Of a stretch of 64,000 nt of DNA, positions 21,207 through 30,074 are shown in pieces (within the stretch, counting starts at the first letter, position 1; each line of letters begins with the position of its first letter). The stretch spans positions 2,636,068-2,700,067 of the forward strand of contig NZ_KV917381.1 of NCBI RefSeq assembly GCF_002019795.1, written 5' to 3'. A model generated the notes under the pieces. It saw nothing but the letters and a program-made list of their open reading frames with translations, did no database searches and was not told where the DNA came from. Position numbers and translations under genes: made by a program. Source of the stretch: Bacillus alkalicellulosilyticus. GTDB lineage: Bacteria; Bacillota; Bacilli; Bacillales; Bacillaceae_F.

Positions 21207-21232
21207 AAGGAAATGCCGCAGCTTTTCCTTTT
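21207..21232 (-). terminator. Terminator of the TPR/beta-propeller lipoprotein gene
   Basis: Minus-strand AAGGAAAAGCTGCGGCATTTCCTT forms a short stem followed by TTTTTTTT, 11 bases after the stop at 21243. It insulates the gene from the rRNA promoters. Confidence 0.8.
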
Positions 21233-21242
21233 GTTACTTTTA

Positions 21243-24117
21243 CTATTGATACGGAATGATAAACTCTGGGAATCCTTCTGCATAAGAAGTATATTCGTAT
21301 AAACCAAAATAGATAACAATTCCTTGGTCTGTTATGTAGAACCCTGGGTCGCTTGTAAACCCCTCAAATTGATAAAACGAGGAAAGATTTCTTTGGGTGC
21401 TCTGACGTTTTATTTCAGAGTTTATTATTTCTCGATATTCTGAACCAAGCATATCTTCAAGGGAGATTTCTTTACCAGTTGAGATATCGATTACATAATT
21501 CTCACGATAATCGATAGGATGTGCTCCTCCTGCCCATTCACTAATTGTAAATAAAACACTAAGGGTATTATTCTCACTTAAAGTCACTTCATAGAACATG
21601 TTGAAGTCAAACATATCAATTCCACCATATTCATGAGCATCTTGTACCATTTCAACCGATGAGTTATAAAAACCCTCAGCTTTTTGTTTTACGTCTTTAT
21701 TTACCTGTGTAAGTACTTTTCGATGGAGCGTTGATTTAAATTGCGGGTAATGTATTTTTACTTTTTCCGACTCAATAAGCTGATCAACGACCTGTACTTG
21801 TTTAACATGTGTAAAAGGAGTGTAGTGTTCATAGGTAGAATGATAAGCAAGAAAGGATTCAGTTAAAGCTCTGAGTTCATTTCCTTTGCTAATATAAACG
21901 ACTTCATTAGCAACAGCTAGTGAAGCACTTGTAACTCCAAGTGATTCTCTCCACATTGTATATCCATGTGGTGCAATCATCCAATACGTATAAAACCCAT
22001 TTTTATTCGTGAGAACGTGATATCCATGCTCACCTACGACAACTTGTTCAATCATTTGGTAATCCATATATCCCGTCGTCGAGGTTTCTTCTTCAGCTTC
22101 CCAAAAATAAAACTCCCAATTAGTATCTCTATCTTTTGAAATAGAAGCTAATGAAGGCTGAGTAAAACTCCCACCTTTGCTTAAAATTACGTCGTTGTTT
22201 TTCCCTTCATATATACCAACTGAATCATCTGTATCATACTCCCATAGTTTATCACCTTCGTTTGATAAGGCTGTAAGATTTTCATGGTCAGGAACTAGGA
22301 CTAAATCGTTTATTGAAGTTAAATCTCCATACAACCCTCGACTTCCTTCTAATTCAAAAAGCTTGTCCCCATCAGGAGAAAAACCTAAAATTTTCGTAGG
22401 GTCTTCATACGAGATGAAAGAATAATTGGTAACGAAGATATTGCCGTTAGAAGCGATAGTAGGCCGACTAAATGGTCCATGTCCTTCATACGACCACTTT
22501 ATGCTGCCGTCTTCGGGGTTAATAGCATACAGAGTTCCATCTTCGTATCTTCCCGCTCCCTCCATTTCATGAAATGTAGTAGCTGTATAAATGAGACCAT
22601 CTTCTCCGAAAACAGGTGTACTGGGAAGGTCAACTTCAACGCTCCATTGTTCATTCCCTTCTAAATCTAGCGCTTGTAGATATCCAGTATACGAATCATC
22701 AACTACACCAACATACATGGTTTGTCCATCATCGGAAAATACCGGCTTCGAGATAACATTCAGATGTTCATTAATTTTTCTTCCACTGTTATCTAGAGTC
22801 ATCATTGGAATAAACATTGATTCGTCTATCATCATATGATAATAATGATATTTCTCATCAAGGCTATCTGTAATGGCTAACCCTGAGTATCCATCATTTT
22901 CGTAGACCCATTTCTTCTCCCCAGTATCGGTCAAACGAGTAAATGTTGTATTCGCTTGGAAATCCTCATCCCAAAAATAGTCACCAGTAGTCTGTATCTC
23001 ACCAATTGTCAATTCTCCACGCGTTGAAATACCAGCAAGAGTAATGTCAGTTTCAGATTGATATGTCCAGTGTAAGTAACCGAGTTCTTGCAAATATGAG
23101 TCATCATTTGAAAAATCGTATAATACCCAATATAATTCATCGAAAGAATGGAATTGTAACACCTCATCTCCAACTTCCAATGCTTTTTCGGTCTCACCAA
23201 TTATTTTATAGTAATGTAACATTTCAGTTAACAATCTTACATCTGCTTTTTCAATTGAAATCTTTTTTATCATTTGCTCAGCGTCTTTTAGACTTCCATT
23301 AAGAGCATACATTAATGCGATACGCAGTCTCAAAAAGTCTTCTTCCACTTTATTTGCAAGTGGTTTTATTGCTTCTGACGCTAAAACATATCTACCATTC
23401 ATGTAATGCCCATAGAAAGATAACATTATTCCAGCTTCATTTTTAGCATCTTCCTTAAGAAGGTTTTCACCATCCTCAATGATTGAATCATACCCAAGTT
23501 GAGCAGCGTACGTGAGAGAACCATACAAGGAAGCTTCATTAAAATCTTTCTCTAACCCTTTAATAATCGTCTCTATACCCTTTGATACCTCTTCCTTATA
23601 TATATAAATTAGCCAAGGTCGAATGCACTTGAGCATTCGAAGGGTTTTCTTGTACCGCTTCTTCCATTATGTATGTTGCTTTTTCAAACTCTTCTTGGTC
23701 ATAATACAACGTTAGTAACGCTTCATATGTTGTAATATCTGATTTATCTTCGGCTAGTAAAGCTGTCCATGTTTCCTCAGCCTGCGAATATTTCTTCTGT
23801 TCATAATAACGCGTTCCAAGTGTTCGTTTTAATTGTTGAATTTCTTTTACCTTTTCAATACCAAGTAATAAGACATCAACCGATTCTTCGTTTTTCCCTA
23901 GGGAAGCATAAGCACTAGAAAGCCCTATGTAAGCCAGTTCGATTTTCTCATCTTTTTGTAACACTTCATCATAAATAAAAATGGCTACCTCATACTCGCC
24001 CAACTGCAGATGTTGGTCTGCAGCTGCTAATTGTTCATTAACCCACTTGCTATTACAGGCCGATAGAGTAAAGGTAATAAGTAAAAATAGTACAACGGTG
24101 AAATACTGTTTCTTCAA
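21243..24117 (-). pseudogene. TPR/beta-propeller/DUF3298 lipoprotein split by a TA-repeat frameshift
   Basis: Two reading frames make one protein. The first (24117-23596, 173 codons) has a signal peptide with lipobox LSAC and TPR repeats, and stops inside a (TA)5 tract at 23597-23606. The second continues in another frame to 21243 as ...YIYKEEVSKGIETII. Adding one TA unit would join them into 958 residues. Further domains: more TPR, then PQQ-like propeller blades (NGNIFVTNYSF, DGLIYTATTF, LYAINPEDGSIKWSYEG) and a C-terminal DUF3298/RsiV-like domain (GGAHPIDYRENYVIDISTG). It is probably an exported sensor or scaffold lipoprotein. It may be phase-variable, a recent pseudogene, or an assembly error; an internal ATG could yield a truncated cytoplasmic product. 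Confidence 0.75.
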
Positions 24118-24315
24118 CTAAAATCCTCCCTTAGATGGTGTTAAGATGCGCGAAGCCTTTGTCTTCATTACGGTTTTCCAACGGAACTACATTGAAGACT
24201 ATAATAAACTTCCCGTTAACACTAAAAATACTATTCTAGTATACAGATAATGATATATTTTTACTAGGACTTTATATCCAAAATCTACTTATAGGATAAA
24301 AAAAAACATAAAAAT

Positions 24316-24362
24316 AAGAGGGCATTGAAATAGTAAAAACCAAACTTTTTCAGTGCCCTCTT
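24316..24362 (-). repeat. Family A palindrome acting as terminator of the parA operon
   Basis: AAGAGGGCATTGAAATAGT and ACTTTTTCAGTGCCCTCTT pair with few mismatches, 24 bases after the stop of the 157-residue gene. A family C-like scrap (GCGCGAAGCC) lies at 24148-24157 in the same gap. Confidence 0.75.
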
Positions 24363-24385
24363 AACATACTTGTTCCATTATTCAG

Positions 24386-24859
24386 TTATTCAACTTTCCT
24401 AAATGCTTTTCCACTGTGCCTCGCTCGGATATTTGCTTTTATAGAATCATAGAGTTTAGGTTTTGTTCCTTTTATTTCATATGATTTTTGTACAAGAATA
24501 CAATAAAGCAGCTTTAAATCCAGAGCTGTTGCTTCCTTCAACAATTGCTCCTTTGACCTACTCTCCACAAAAGAAATAACTTGCTCTTTATTTTGAATGG
24601 TTTCATAGTCTAGTTTTGTACCTTTTATCGGTTCGAAGCTTTGCGACCATATCGTTTGGACAGCCTGGTCAAACGCGGTAATTTTTTGCTGAGCTTCTGC
24701 GTACATTACTTGCTGAACTGGAGTATTTTGCAGTTGTTGAATCGTTTCAATAGCATTGTCAACAGAGCGCAACTTTTTTTTCGGTAAATCTAACACTTCA
24801 TACAGTTGTTTTAATTTTTGCAAATGTTCAATAACATCCATAAAAGTAGCGCTAGACAT
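24386..24859 (-). CDS. ParA-partner hypothetical protein
   Basis: 157 residues, start overlapping the end of the parA-like gene by 8 bases. Residues 1-100 are almost entirely helical with heptad-like leucines and glutamines (HLQKLKQLYEVLDLPKKKL, TIQQLQNTPVQQ). The C-terminus is basic (KANIRARHSGKAFRKVE), which would suit DNA or membrane binding. No ParB nuclease or helix-turn-helix motif is seen. The tight overlap implies that it works with the ATPase, perhaps as its cargo or activator. Confidence 0.65.
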   Translation of the reverse strand: MSSATFMDVIEHLQKLKQLYEVLDLPKKKLRSVDNAIETIQQLQNTPVQQVMYAEAQQKITAFDQAVQTIWSQSFEPIKGTKLDYETIQNKEQVISFVESRSKEQLLKEATALDLKLLYCILVQKSYEIKGTKPKLYDSIKANIRARHSGKAFRKVE

Positions 24860-25772
24860 GAAATACCCCCCTATCTTGTTGAGTTTCTGTTAAACAAGAA
24901 AGAATTTCTACAGTCAAAAGGGAAAACTCTGGATTTTTCACTCCTTTTGCTGTATCACGAGCAATGGATTCTAAGTTTCTAATCTTAGATGATAGAATAT
25001 GGTTACCTGGACTTTTTTCCGAAATCAACGTCTTTATCTTTTTTTCTTCTAAAGCACTTCTAAGGAGTTCAAATTCAACCTCGTAATTCACGATTGGGCG
25101 GTTCATCGTTTCGATAATTCCAATGAGTTTAGGTTCTGGTCCAAATAATGCTTGAGCAAGCATAGCTTGACTATGGTCCATACAATATTTTTGATAAATG
25201 GTTTCTACCGTTGAAATGTAATGAGCGACACCACGGACACTCATTGTTTGAATCACAGTTGGTATAATAAAATAATCAGAAAGCAAAAAGGCGCCTTGGG
25301 TAATAATCGTATTACTTGGAGGACAATCAAATAATATGTAGTCATATTCTTCGTCAATTTGAGTAGACTCAAAAAATTGTTGAAGGATGATGAGATCATC
25401 TAGGTCGCTATTTAAGTTCATCGCTAGTTGGTCTAATCCACCGTTACGGTAGTGTATATTTGATGGGATGAAATCAATATGTGTAGTAAGACGCTTAATT
25501 AAGAGTGTTGTATCAAAAGTTAGACGAACAGTAGGAAAATGTTTCGTTTGGCTCCAAATGTCATATATGTAGTTTAAGCTTTCTGGAGGGGATAAGTCAG
25601 ACAGTAGGCGTTCCATTTTCGCTAGACAAATCTCACTTAGTGAGCACTGTGGATCTAGGTCAATTAGTAACACCTTTTTATTCTCCTCAGCCATATGTAA
25701 TGCTAGTTGGTATATCGTCGTTGTTTTGCCGACTCCTCCTTTATAATTGCCAACAAATATTTTCTTTGCCAT
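24852..25772 (-). CDS. ParA/MinD-type Walker ATPase (orphan)
   Basis: 306 residues with GGGGTGA before the ATG. Deviant Walker A NYKGGVGKTT with the signature lysine, Walker A' LLIDLDPQCSLS, Walker B YILFDCPPSN. It is longer than Soj (~253) because of an insert near residues 55-100. ParA proteins polymerise or form gradients on DNA to place cargo. The locus is far from any visible oriC, parB or plasmid replication gene, so this may position a cellular complex rather than a chromosome or plasmid. The partner gene is directly downstream. Confidence 0.88.
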   Translation of the reverse strand: MAKKIFVGNYKGGVGKTTTIYQLALHMAEENKKVLLIDLDPQCSLSEICLAKMERLLSDLSPPESLNYIYDIWSQTKHFPTVRLTFDTTLLIKRLTTHIDFIPSNIHYRNGGLDQLAMNLNSDLDDLIILQQFFESTQIDEEYDYILFDCPPSNTIITQGAFLLSDYFIIPTVIQTMSVRGVAHYISTVETIYQKYCMDHSQAMLAQALFGPEPKLIGIIETMNRPIVNYEVEFELLRSALEEKKIKTLISEKSPGNHILSSKIRNLESIARDTAKGVKNPEFSLLTVEILSCLTETQQDRGVFHV

Positions 25773-25901
25773 CCACTCACCCCTAGTTATCTTCTTATTA
25801 CAACATATTTTCGTTTTACTAAAATATTCAAAGGGACAAGGTTGAATCTACACGATCATCCTAATTCAGAATATTCAATAAAAAAAGCCTGTGAAATCAC
25901 A

Positions 25902-25993
25902 AAGCCACTGAAAAAGCAAAAATCGAGGGCACTGAAAAAGTTCGGTTTTTAACTTTTTCAGTGCCCTCTAAAAATCAACTTTTTCAGTGGCTT
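25902..25993. repeat. Nested double family A palindrome
   Basis: An outer pair AAGCCACTGAAAAAG (25902-25916) and CTTTTTCAGTGGCTT (25979-25993) encloses a perfect inner family A copy, GAGGGCACTGAAAAAGTT (25925-25942) and AACTTTTTCAGTGCCCTC (25951-25968). All stems are perfect. It lies 10 bases after the GNAT gene stop (-) and would form a very stable cruciform or mRNA hairpin. Confidence 0.9.
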
Positions 25994-26002
25994 AATTTTT
26001 AA

Positions 26003-26671
26003 TCAGAAGCTTTTAAAAGGATTCTTCCATTCCATTAGTACACCATAATGGTGAGATTCTTCATCTTCAAGATAATTCTCTACTAACGCAATTGGCATTC
26101 GTCCACAACGTAACAAAAATGAGATGACCGGGTCTTTCACTTCACCAGCAACAATCGCCTGCACATATTGCTGTGGGGTTAGTTGGTCGGCTAGTTTATG
26201 ATACCCTGGCATTCGTCCACCACCTAACAGACGGTCTATACCAAGATATGTGACAACATCATACATGGAATACATAAGTAACTTTCCGATGTCCGCTTTT
26301 CGATAAGCTGGTTTTACACAAATATCTACTACATATAATGTATTCCCGTTAGCTTGATGATTCCGAATATAGCCATCATCAGTCATTATCGACCACGTAT
26401 GACTCGGATGAGCAGGGTCAAAATCTACCAACAGTCCCGTCATCGAACCAACTAACTCTCCATCGACCTCAACACAAAGAGCGCCTTCAGGAAACCGTGT
26501 AATGTGGTTTGTGAGCTGTTCTTCATTCCACCATAACTCAGAGGGAAAAGGTGGAGGGAAGCTTTCTTGTTGTATTTGAATGAGTCCTTCAAAATCATCC
26601 TTTCGATAATTTCGAACGATTGCATGCTTCGGTTTCCCTTCATGAAAAACATACAGTTCTTTCTTATACAT
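26003..26671 (-). CDS. GNAT-family N-acetyltransferase
   Basis: 222 residues with GGGGAG before the ATG. The acyl-CoA fold is visible: YRKDDFEGLIQIQQESFPPPF (helix alpha-1/2), GALCVEVDGELVGSMTGLLVD, and YVVDICVKPAYRKADIGKLLMYSMYD, where the last covers motif A. The C-terminal ~60 residues are a family-specific tail. It follows the nitrilase gene by 18 bases on the same strand. In B. subtilis YhcX the two domains are fused, so this looks like a split version of the same pair. Confidence 0.85.
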   Translation of the reverse strand: MYKKELYVFHEGKPKHAIVRNYRKDDFEGLIQIQQESFPPPFPSELWWNEEQLTNHITRFPEGALCVEVDGELVGSMTGLLVDFDPAHPSHTWSIMTDDGYIRNHQANGNTLYVVDICVKPAYRKADIGKLLMYSMYDVVTYLGIDRLLGGGRMPGYHKLADQLTPQQYVQAIVAGEVKDPVISFLLRCGRMPIALVENYLEDEESHHYGVLMEWKNPFKSF

Positions 26672-26689
26672 GATAGCTCCCCTTCCTTC

Positions 26690-27507
26690 TTACCCTATTA
26701 AGTCTCTTTTGTTCGTTATTTTTTCCCAATCTGGATATAAATCCGTACGGCGGTCGCGCCAAGTCGTTACAGAACCCGCTTCTCGTACTTCATATAACAA
26801 TGATAAATCAAGGTCCGAGGTAATAATCATATCATTATTAATATCGCCTTCAATTAAAATTCCTTTTTGCGGGAACGGAACATCATTCGGAGTAATGACA
26901 GCGGCTTGACCATAGTTCATTCTCATGAAATCGACGGTAGGTAATGACCCAACAGTTCCCGTTGTCACAACATACACTTGATTTTCAATTGTACGTGCAT
27001 GACATGAATAGCGAACGCGGTGGAAACCGTGAGAATCATCTGTACAAGATGGACAGAAAATAACGTCAGCCCCCATTGCTTTAGCCATGCGAACAATTTC
27101 AGGAAATTCAATGTCATAGCAAGTTAATACCGCAATGGTTCCTAATGCGGTATGAAATACTTGAAGATCTTCCCCTGGAGTAATGTTCCAATCTTCAACC
27201 TCTGTTGGTGTAATGTGTAGCTTTGATTGCACCCCAATTCTTCCATCTGGATAAAATAAGTGGGCCACATTATAAAGACCTCCTTGTTCTTCTATAACAT
27301 GTGTACCTCCAATAATGTGCATTCCAGATTCTTGGGCTAATTTTGTAAATAAATTATGATATAATTCTGTATAGTTCGGCAAATGATTAATTGAGTTGCT
27401 ATATTGGTCAATCGACATCAATTGTGTCGTGATAAATTCAGGAAATAATACAAAGTCTGATTTAAACTCTGCTGCTGATATTGCACGGCAGAAACTCGAA
27501 TTTTCAA
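26690..27507 (-). pseudogene. Nitrilase-superfamily amidohydrolase with N-terminal deletion/frameshift
   Basis: The original start appears to be TTG 27507 after AGGGGG, giving KIRVSAVQYQ, the normal first strand. The frame then fails after ~11 codons. From about 27475 a second frame carries AEFKSDFVLFPEFITTQL and the rest of the protein. Glu (LFPEF), Lys (SKLHITPTE) and Cys (LTCYDIEFPE) of the catalytic triad are all present. About 20-25 residues between the two parts are missing, at a CAGCAGCAG stretch. A 243-residue product from the ATG at 27421 would lack the catalytic Glu, so activity is doubtful. The IS element ends about 45 bases upstream. Confidence 0.75.
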
Positions 27508-27544
27508 ATGATTACCCCCTATATAAACTTTCATACAAATGGTA

Positions 27545-27640
27545 TCCTATCTTGAACTACCCACCACTTACCTACTCTAGCGAGCTGTTTGAAGTGGGGG
27601 ATTCCTAAGAACACCGGTGTACCCACCAGTTATGGATTAG
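27545..27640 (-). ncRNA. Probable omega-RNA/right-end region of the tnpB element
   Basis: Immediately after tnpB the minus strand has the right-end sequence of IS605-group elements: CCCCCACTTC and a partner GTAAGTGGTGGG around CAAACAGCTCGCTAGAG form a hairpin, followed by TAGTTCA where the element should end. TnpB proteins use an RNA from this region as guide scaffold, with the guide read from the flanking DNA (here toward 27552 and lower). Known for the family; not demonstrated here. Confidence 0.55.
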
Positions 27641-28818
27641 GCTACCCCCGTCGCACCGACGGTTAGAAGCCTATTAGCTTCGTTTTTTAGATTGATTCCT
27701 GCGTTAATATCGCGGTCGTGATAGGCGCCACAAACACACGTCCATTCACGCAACCCTTGATCTTTAACGGCTTTATTTTTTGATCCGCAACTCGAACACA
27801 ACTGAGAGCTAGGGAAGGTTTTACTCACTTCCACGACCGTCTTACCGTACCATTCAGCCTTGTACACTAACATCGTTTTGAATCGGTACCATGACACATC
27901 AGCGATAGATTTAGCGTTCTTCTTATTTTTCATAAGATTGGTTATTTGCAGACTCTCTATGCCGATAATATCGTGATTTTTGATAATATCCGTAGAGGTT
28001 TTATGCAAAAAGTCTGAACGCTTGTTTTCAATTTTTTCGTGAATTCGAGCCACTTTCATTCGTTGTTTGTTCCAATTATTAGAACCAGTTATTCGCCTTG
28101 AAAGGACTTGCTGGGCCTTTACTAATCTTTGTTCCAATACTTTAAAGTAACAGTTGTTTTTGTATTTTGTTCCATCTGAAAGAATAGCGAAGTGTGTTAA
28201 CCCAAGATCCACTCCAGTGCTAGAGTTTGTTTTTGGAAGTTCGACTACTTCGGTTTCGGCTAAAACAGAGATAAAATACTTTCCACTAGGATTGCGTCTA
28301 ATGGTTGCGTTAACAATCCGACCAGTTACTTCACGACTTTTGGCAAACCGAACAAGCCCAAGCTTCGGCAACTTAATGTGATTATCAAGGATTGCGATAT
28401 TTCCATTCGTTTGTTTTGTGGCATAGGTCTGTACCTTGTTCTTTTTGCTTTTAAACTTGGGGGCTTTGTTTTGTTTTTTGTAATATCGTTGATAAGCATC
28501 AGCCAAATTTTCAACCGATTTTTGAAGCGAAATACTATCGACTTCTTTTAAAAAAGGATAGTGTTCTTTCAGCTGTCGAACTGCTTTTACCGACTCGTAC
28601 CGATTGAAAAATTCGCCTTTCCAATGATTTGCCGATAGTTGACCGTTTTGCACCATTTCTTCGACAACATACCAGTAGCTATCTTTTTGCTTTTGCTTAT
28701 TGAGGAAAAAATTGAACACAAATCGGGAGCAACCAATCGTCTTGTTAATGAGTTCTGCCTGTTTTTTCGTAGGGAAGATTCGAAACCTAAACGATTTTTT
28801 CACTACCACAGAATTCAC
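27637..28818 (-). CDS. tnpB: TnpB RNA-guided endonuclease (IS605 OrfB)
   Basis: 393 residues from GTG 28818; GTG 28809 (AGGTGA five bases before) is equally good. Complete RuvC-like active site: Asp204 in TGVDLGLT, Glu288 in GIESLQ and Asp370 in HDRDINAG. The zinc finger CSSCG...CVCG (341-363) is intact. The N-terminal [11 protein letters not shown] strand is typical. TnpB cuts DNA next to a transposon-adjacent motif under omega-RNA guidance and helps retain the element. No frameshift is seen, so the protein should be active. A GAACAAACGTTC palindrome sits just after the -10 of its promoter. Confidence 0.95.
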   Translation of the reverse strand: MNSVVVKKSFRFRIFPTKKQAELINKTIGCSRFVFNFFLNKQKQKDSYWYVVEEMVQNGQLSANHWKGEFFNRYESVKAVRQLKEHYPFLKEVDSISLQKSVENLADAYQRYYKKQNKAPKFKSKKNKVQTYATKQTNGNIAILDNHIKLPKLGLVRFAKSREVTGRIVNATIRRNPSGKYFISVLAETEVVELPKTNSSTGVDLGLTHFAILSDGTKYKNNCYFKVLEQRLVKAQQVLSRRITGSNNWNKQRMKVARIHEKIENKRSDFLHKTSTDIIKNHDIIGIESLQITNLMKNKKNAKSIADVSWYRFKTMLVYKAEWYGKTVVEVSKTFPSSQLCSSCGSKNKAVKDQGLREWTCVCGAYHDRDINAGINLKNEANRLLTVGATGVA

Positions 28819-28830
28819 CTCACATCACAG

Positions 28831-28850
28831 GAACGTTTGTTCTTATTATA
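28831..28850 (-). promoter_or_regulatory. tnpB -10 element with a LexA-type (SOS) box
   Basis: On the minus strand a TATAAT (28845-28850) is followed two bases later by GAACAAACGTTC (28831-28842). That fits the B. subtilis LexA core GAAC-RNRY-GTTC exactly. A repressor bound here would block the promoter. No strong -35 is evident 17 bases upstream. Confidence 0.5.
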
Positions 28851-29007
28851 CCATATAAGTCTATCTTTAGGCTATCGCCAACCGCCATTCATCTCCCCCT
28901 TGTCGCGATTGAAGAGGGAGTCTTCTGTCGGAAAAAGATAAAAAGAAAAATTCGACTATCACAAAATACCGTAGTTTTTATTGCAAATACACATCTAAGG
29001 AGTTTTT

Positions 29008-29931
29008 ATGTTTACTAAAAAAGCTTATCCCGAATTCTCTTGGTCTCATTCACGTCACAAAACCCTATTTGAATGCGCTAAAAAATACGGATTTCACTAT
29101 TATTTTTCTCATAACGGATGGCTTAACGGTTCCTCAGACCAGGCCAAAGAAGCGTATCGCCTGAAAAAGATCACTAACTTACCGATTCACTTTGGAGAAA
29201 TTGTTCATGATATCATTGAAAAGGTGATTCGTAATTTTATTAAAACAGGATTGATTCCAGAGGAAGAGCAATTAACAAAAGTAGTTCGACAAGGATTAAA
29301 TCAAGCATTTATTGACTCGGTTCGCAATAAAGAGTTATGGTTCCAAAAACCAAGTCGTTATAAAATGCTTCATGAAATCTATTATTCTGGTAGTCTACAA
29401 GCACATGATAAACAAAGAATTGAAGAGCGACTAGAGGCTTGCTTAAAGCATTTTCTAGCGAGTGAAACGTTTACAGAGGTTACTACGAATAAAAACTTAA
29501 CATTCATTGAAGCCGAACAATTTCACACAATGATGATTAACCAAGTGAAAGTCTACGTAGTGATGGATTTTTTATATCATGACCTAAAACGGGATAAGTG
29601 GATTATTGTTGATTGGAAGACGGGCAAAGAAAGTGCAGATGACCAAAAGCAGTTAGCTCTATATGCTTTATATGTAAAAGAAAATAGAAGAATCCCTTTA
29701 GAGCAAATTGAAATCCGAAATGAATATTTAGTGTCTGGAACATCCAAAACATATCAGGTTACTGAAGCCGATATTGAGGCACTTAGAAAACAAATAGAGC
29801 TTAGTGTTGTTGAAATGAATAAATATGTGATTGACGAAGACACGAATCAACCCGTCGAACTTTCTTTTTTCAAGAAAACCGAACATGAGAAAAAGTGTCA
29901 AAGCTGTAATTACAAACAGATATGTTTGTAA
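29008..29931 (+). CDS. PD-(D/E)XK nuclease with probable 4Fe-4S cluster (Cas4/AddB-C-terminus-like)
   Basis: 307 residues. RecB-type nuclease motifs: the GEIVHDIIEKV helix with His (residue ~73), VVMDFLY ... WIIVDWKTGKE (Asp and Glu/Lys of PD-(D/E)XK) and QLALYALYV (motif with Gln and Tyr). Four cysteines are placed as in Cas4 and AddB: Cys23 (LFECAKKY) and Cys297, 300, 306 (KCQSCNYKQIC), so an iron-sulfur cluster is likely. There is no helicase domain and no CRISPR array in the window. It could be a stand-alone exonuclease in DNA repair or defence. Monocistronic, facing away from the IS element. Confidence 0.85.
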   Translation: MFTKKAYPEFSWSHSRHKTLFECAKKYGFHYYFSHNGWLNGSSDQAKEAYRLKKITNLPIHFGEIVHDIIEKVIRNFIKTGLIPEEEQLTKVVRQGLNQAFIDSVRNKELWFQKPSRYKMLHEIYYSGSLQAHDKQRIEERLEACLKHFLASETFTEVTTNKNLTFIEAEQFHTMMINQVKVYVVMDFLYHDLKRDKWIIVDWKTGKESADDQKQLALYALYVKENRRIPLEQIEIRNEYLVSGTSKTYQVTEADIEALRKQIELSVVEMNKYVIDEDTNQPVELSFFKKTEHEKKCQSCNYKQICL

Positions 29932-30026
29932 GATTTGATTTGACGAGAAAAACATAGAAGCTGGGACAGGGACATAACAATTTAGAACATTTGCACTGGC
30001 TTCACTCGCCACAAAGCCCGTTGTTT

Positions 30027-30074
30027 AGAGGGTGGAACAAAAGGTTCAGTACAACCTTTTGTCCACCCTCTTTT
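30027..30074. repeat. Family B palindrome/terminator between convergent genes
   Basis: AGAGGGTGGAACAAAAGGTT and AACCTTTTGTCCACCCTCT pair almost perfectly, with TTTT on the plus side. It lies between the nuclease gene (+) and the stop of the TcaA-like gene (-), whose TAA overlaps the T-tract. Confidence 0.85.

Larger units (their letters stand above)
27553..28930 (-). mobile_element. IS605/IS200-group element carrying only tnpB
   Basis: The left end (about 28860-28930) has subterminal palindromic sequence, e.g. CTCCCTCTTCAATCGCGAC and GGGGGAGATGAATGGCGG, and the right end the hairpin described under the omega-RNA. There is no tnpA (Y1 transposase), so movement would need one in trans. Boundaries are approximate because IS605-group elements make no target duplication. 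It is inserted between the nitrilase gene and the nuclease gene at 29008. Confidence 0.75.
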
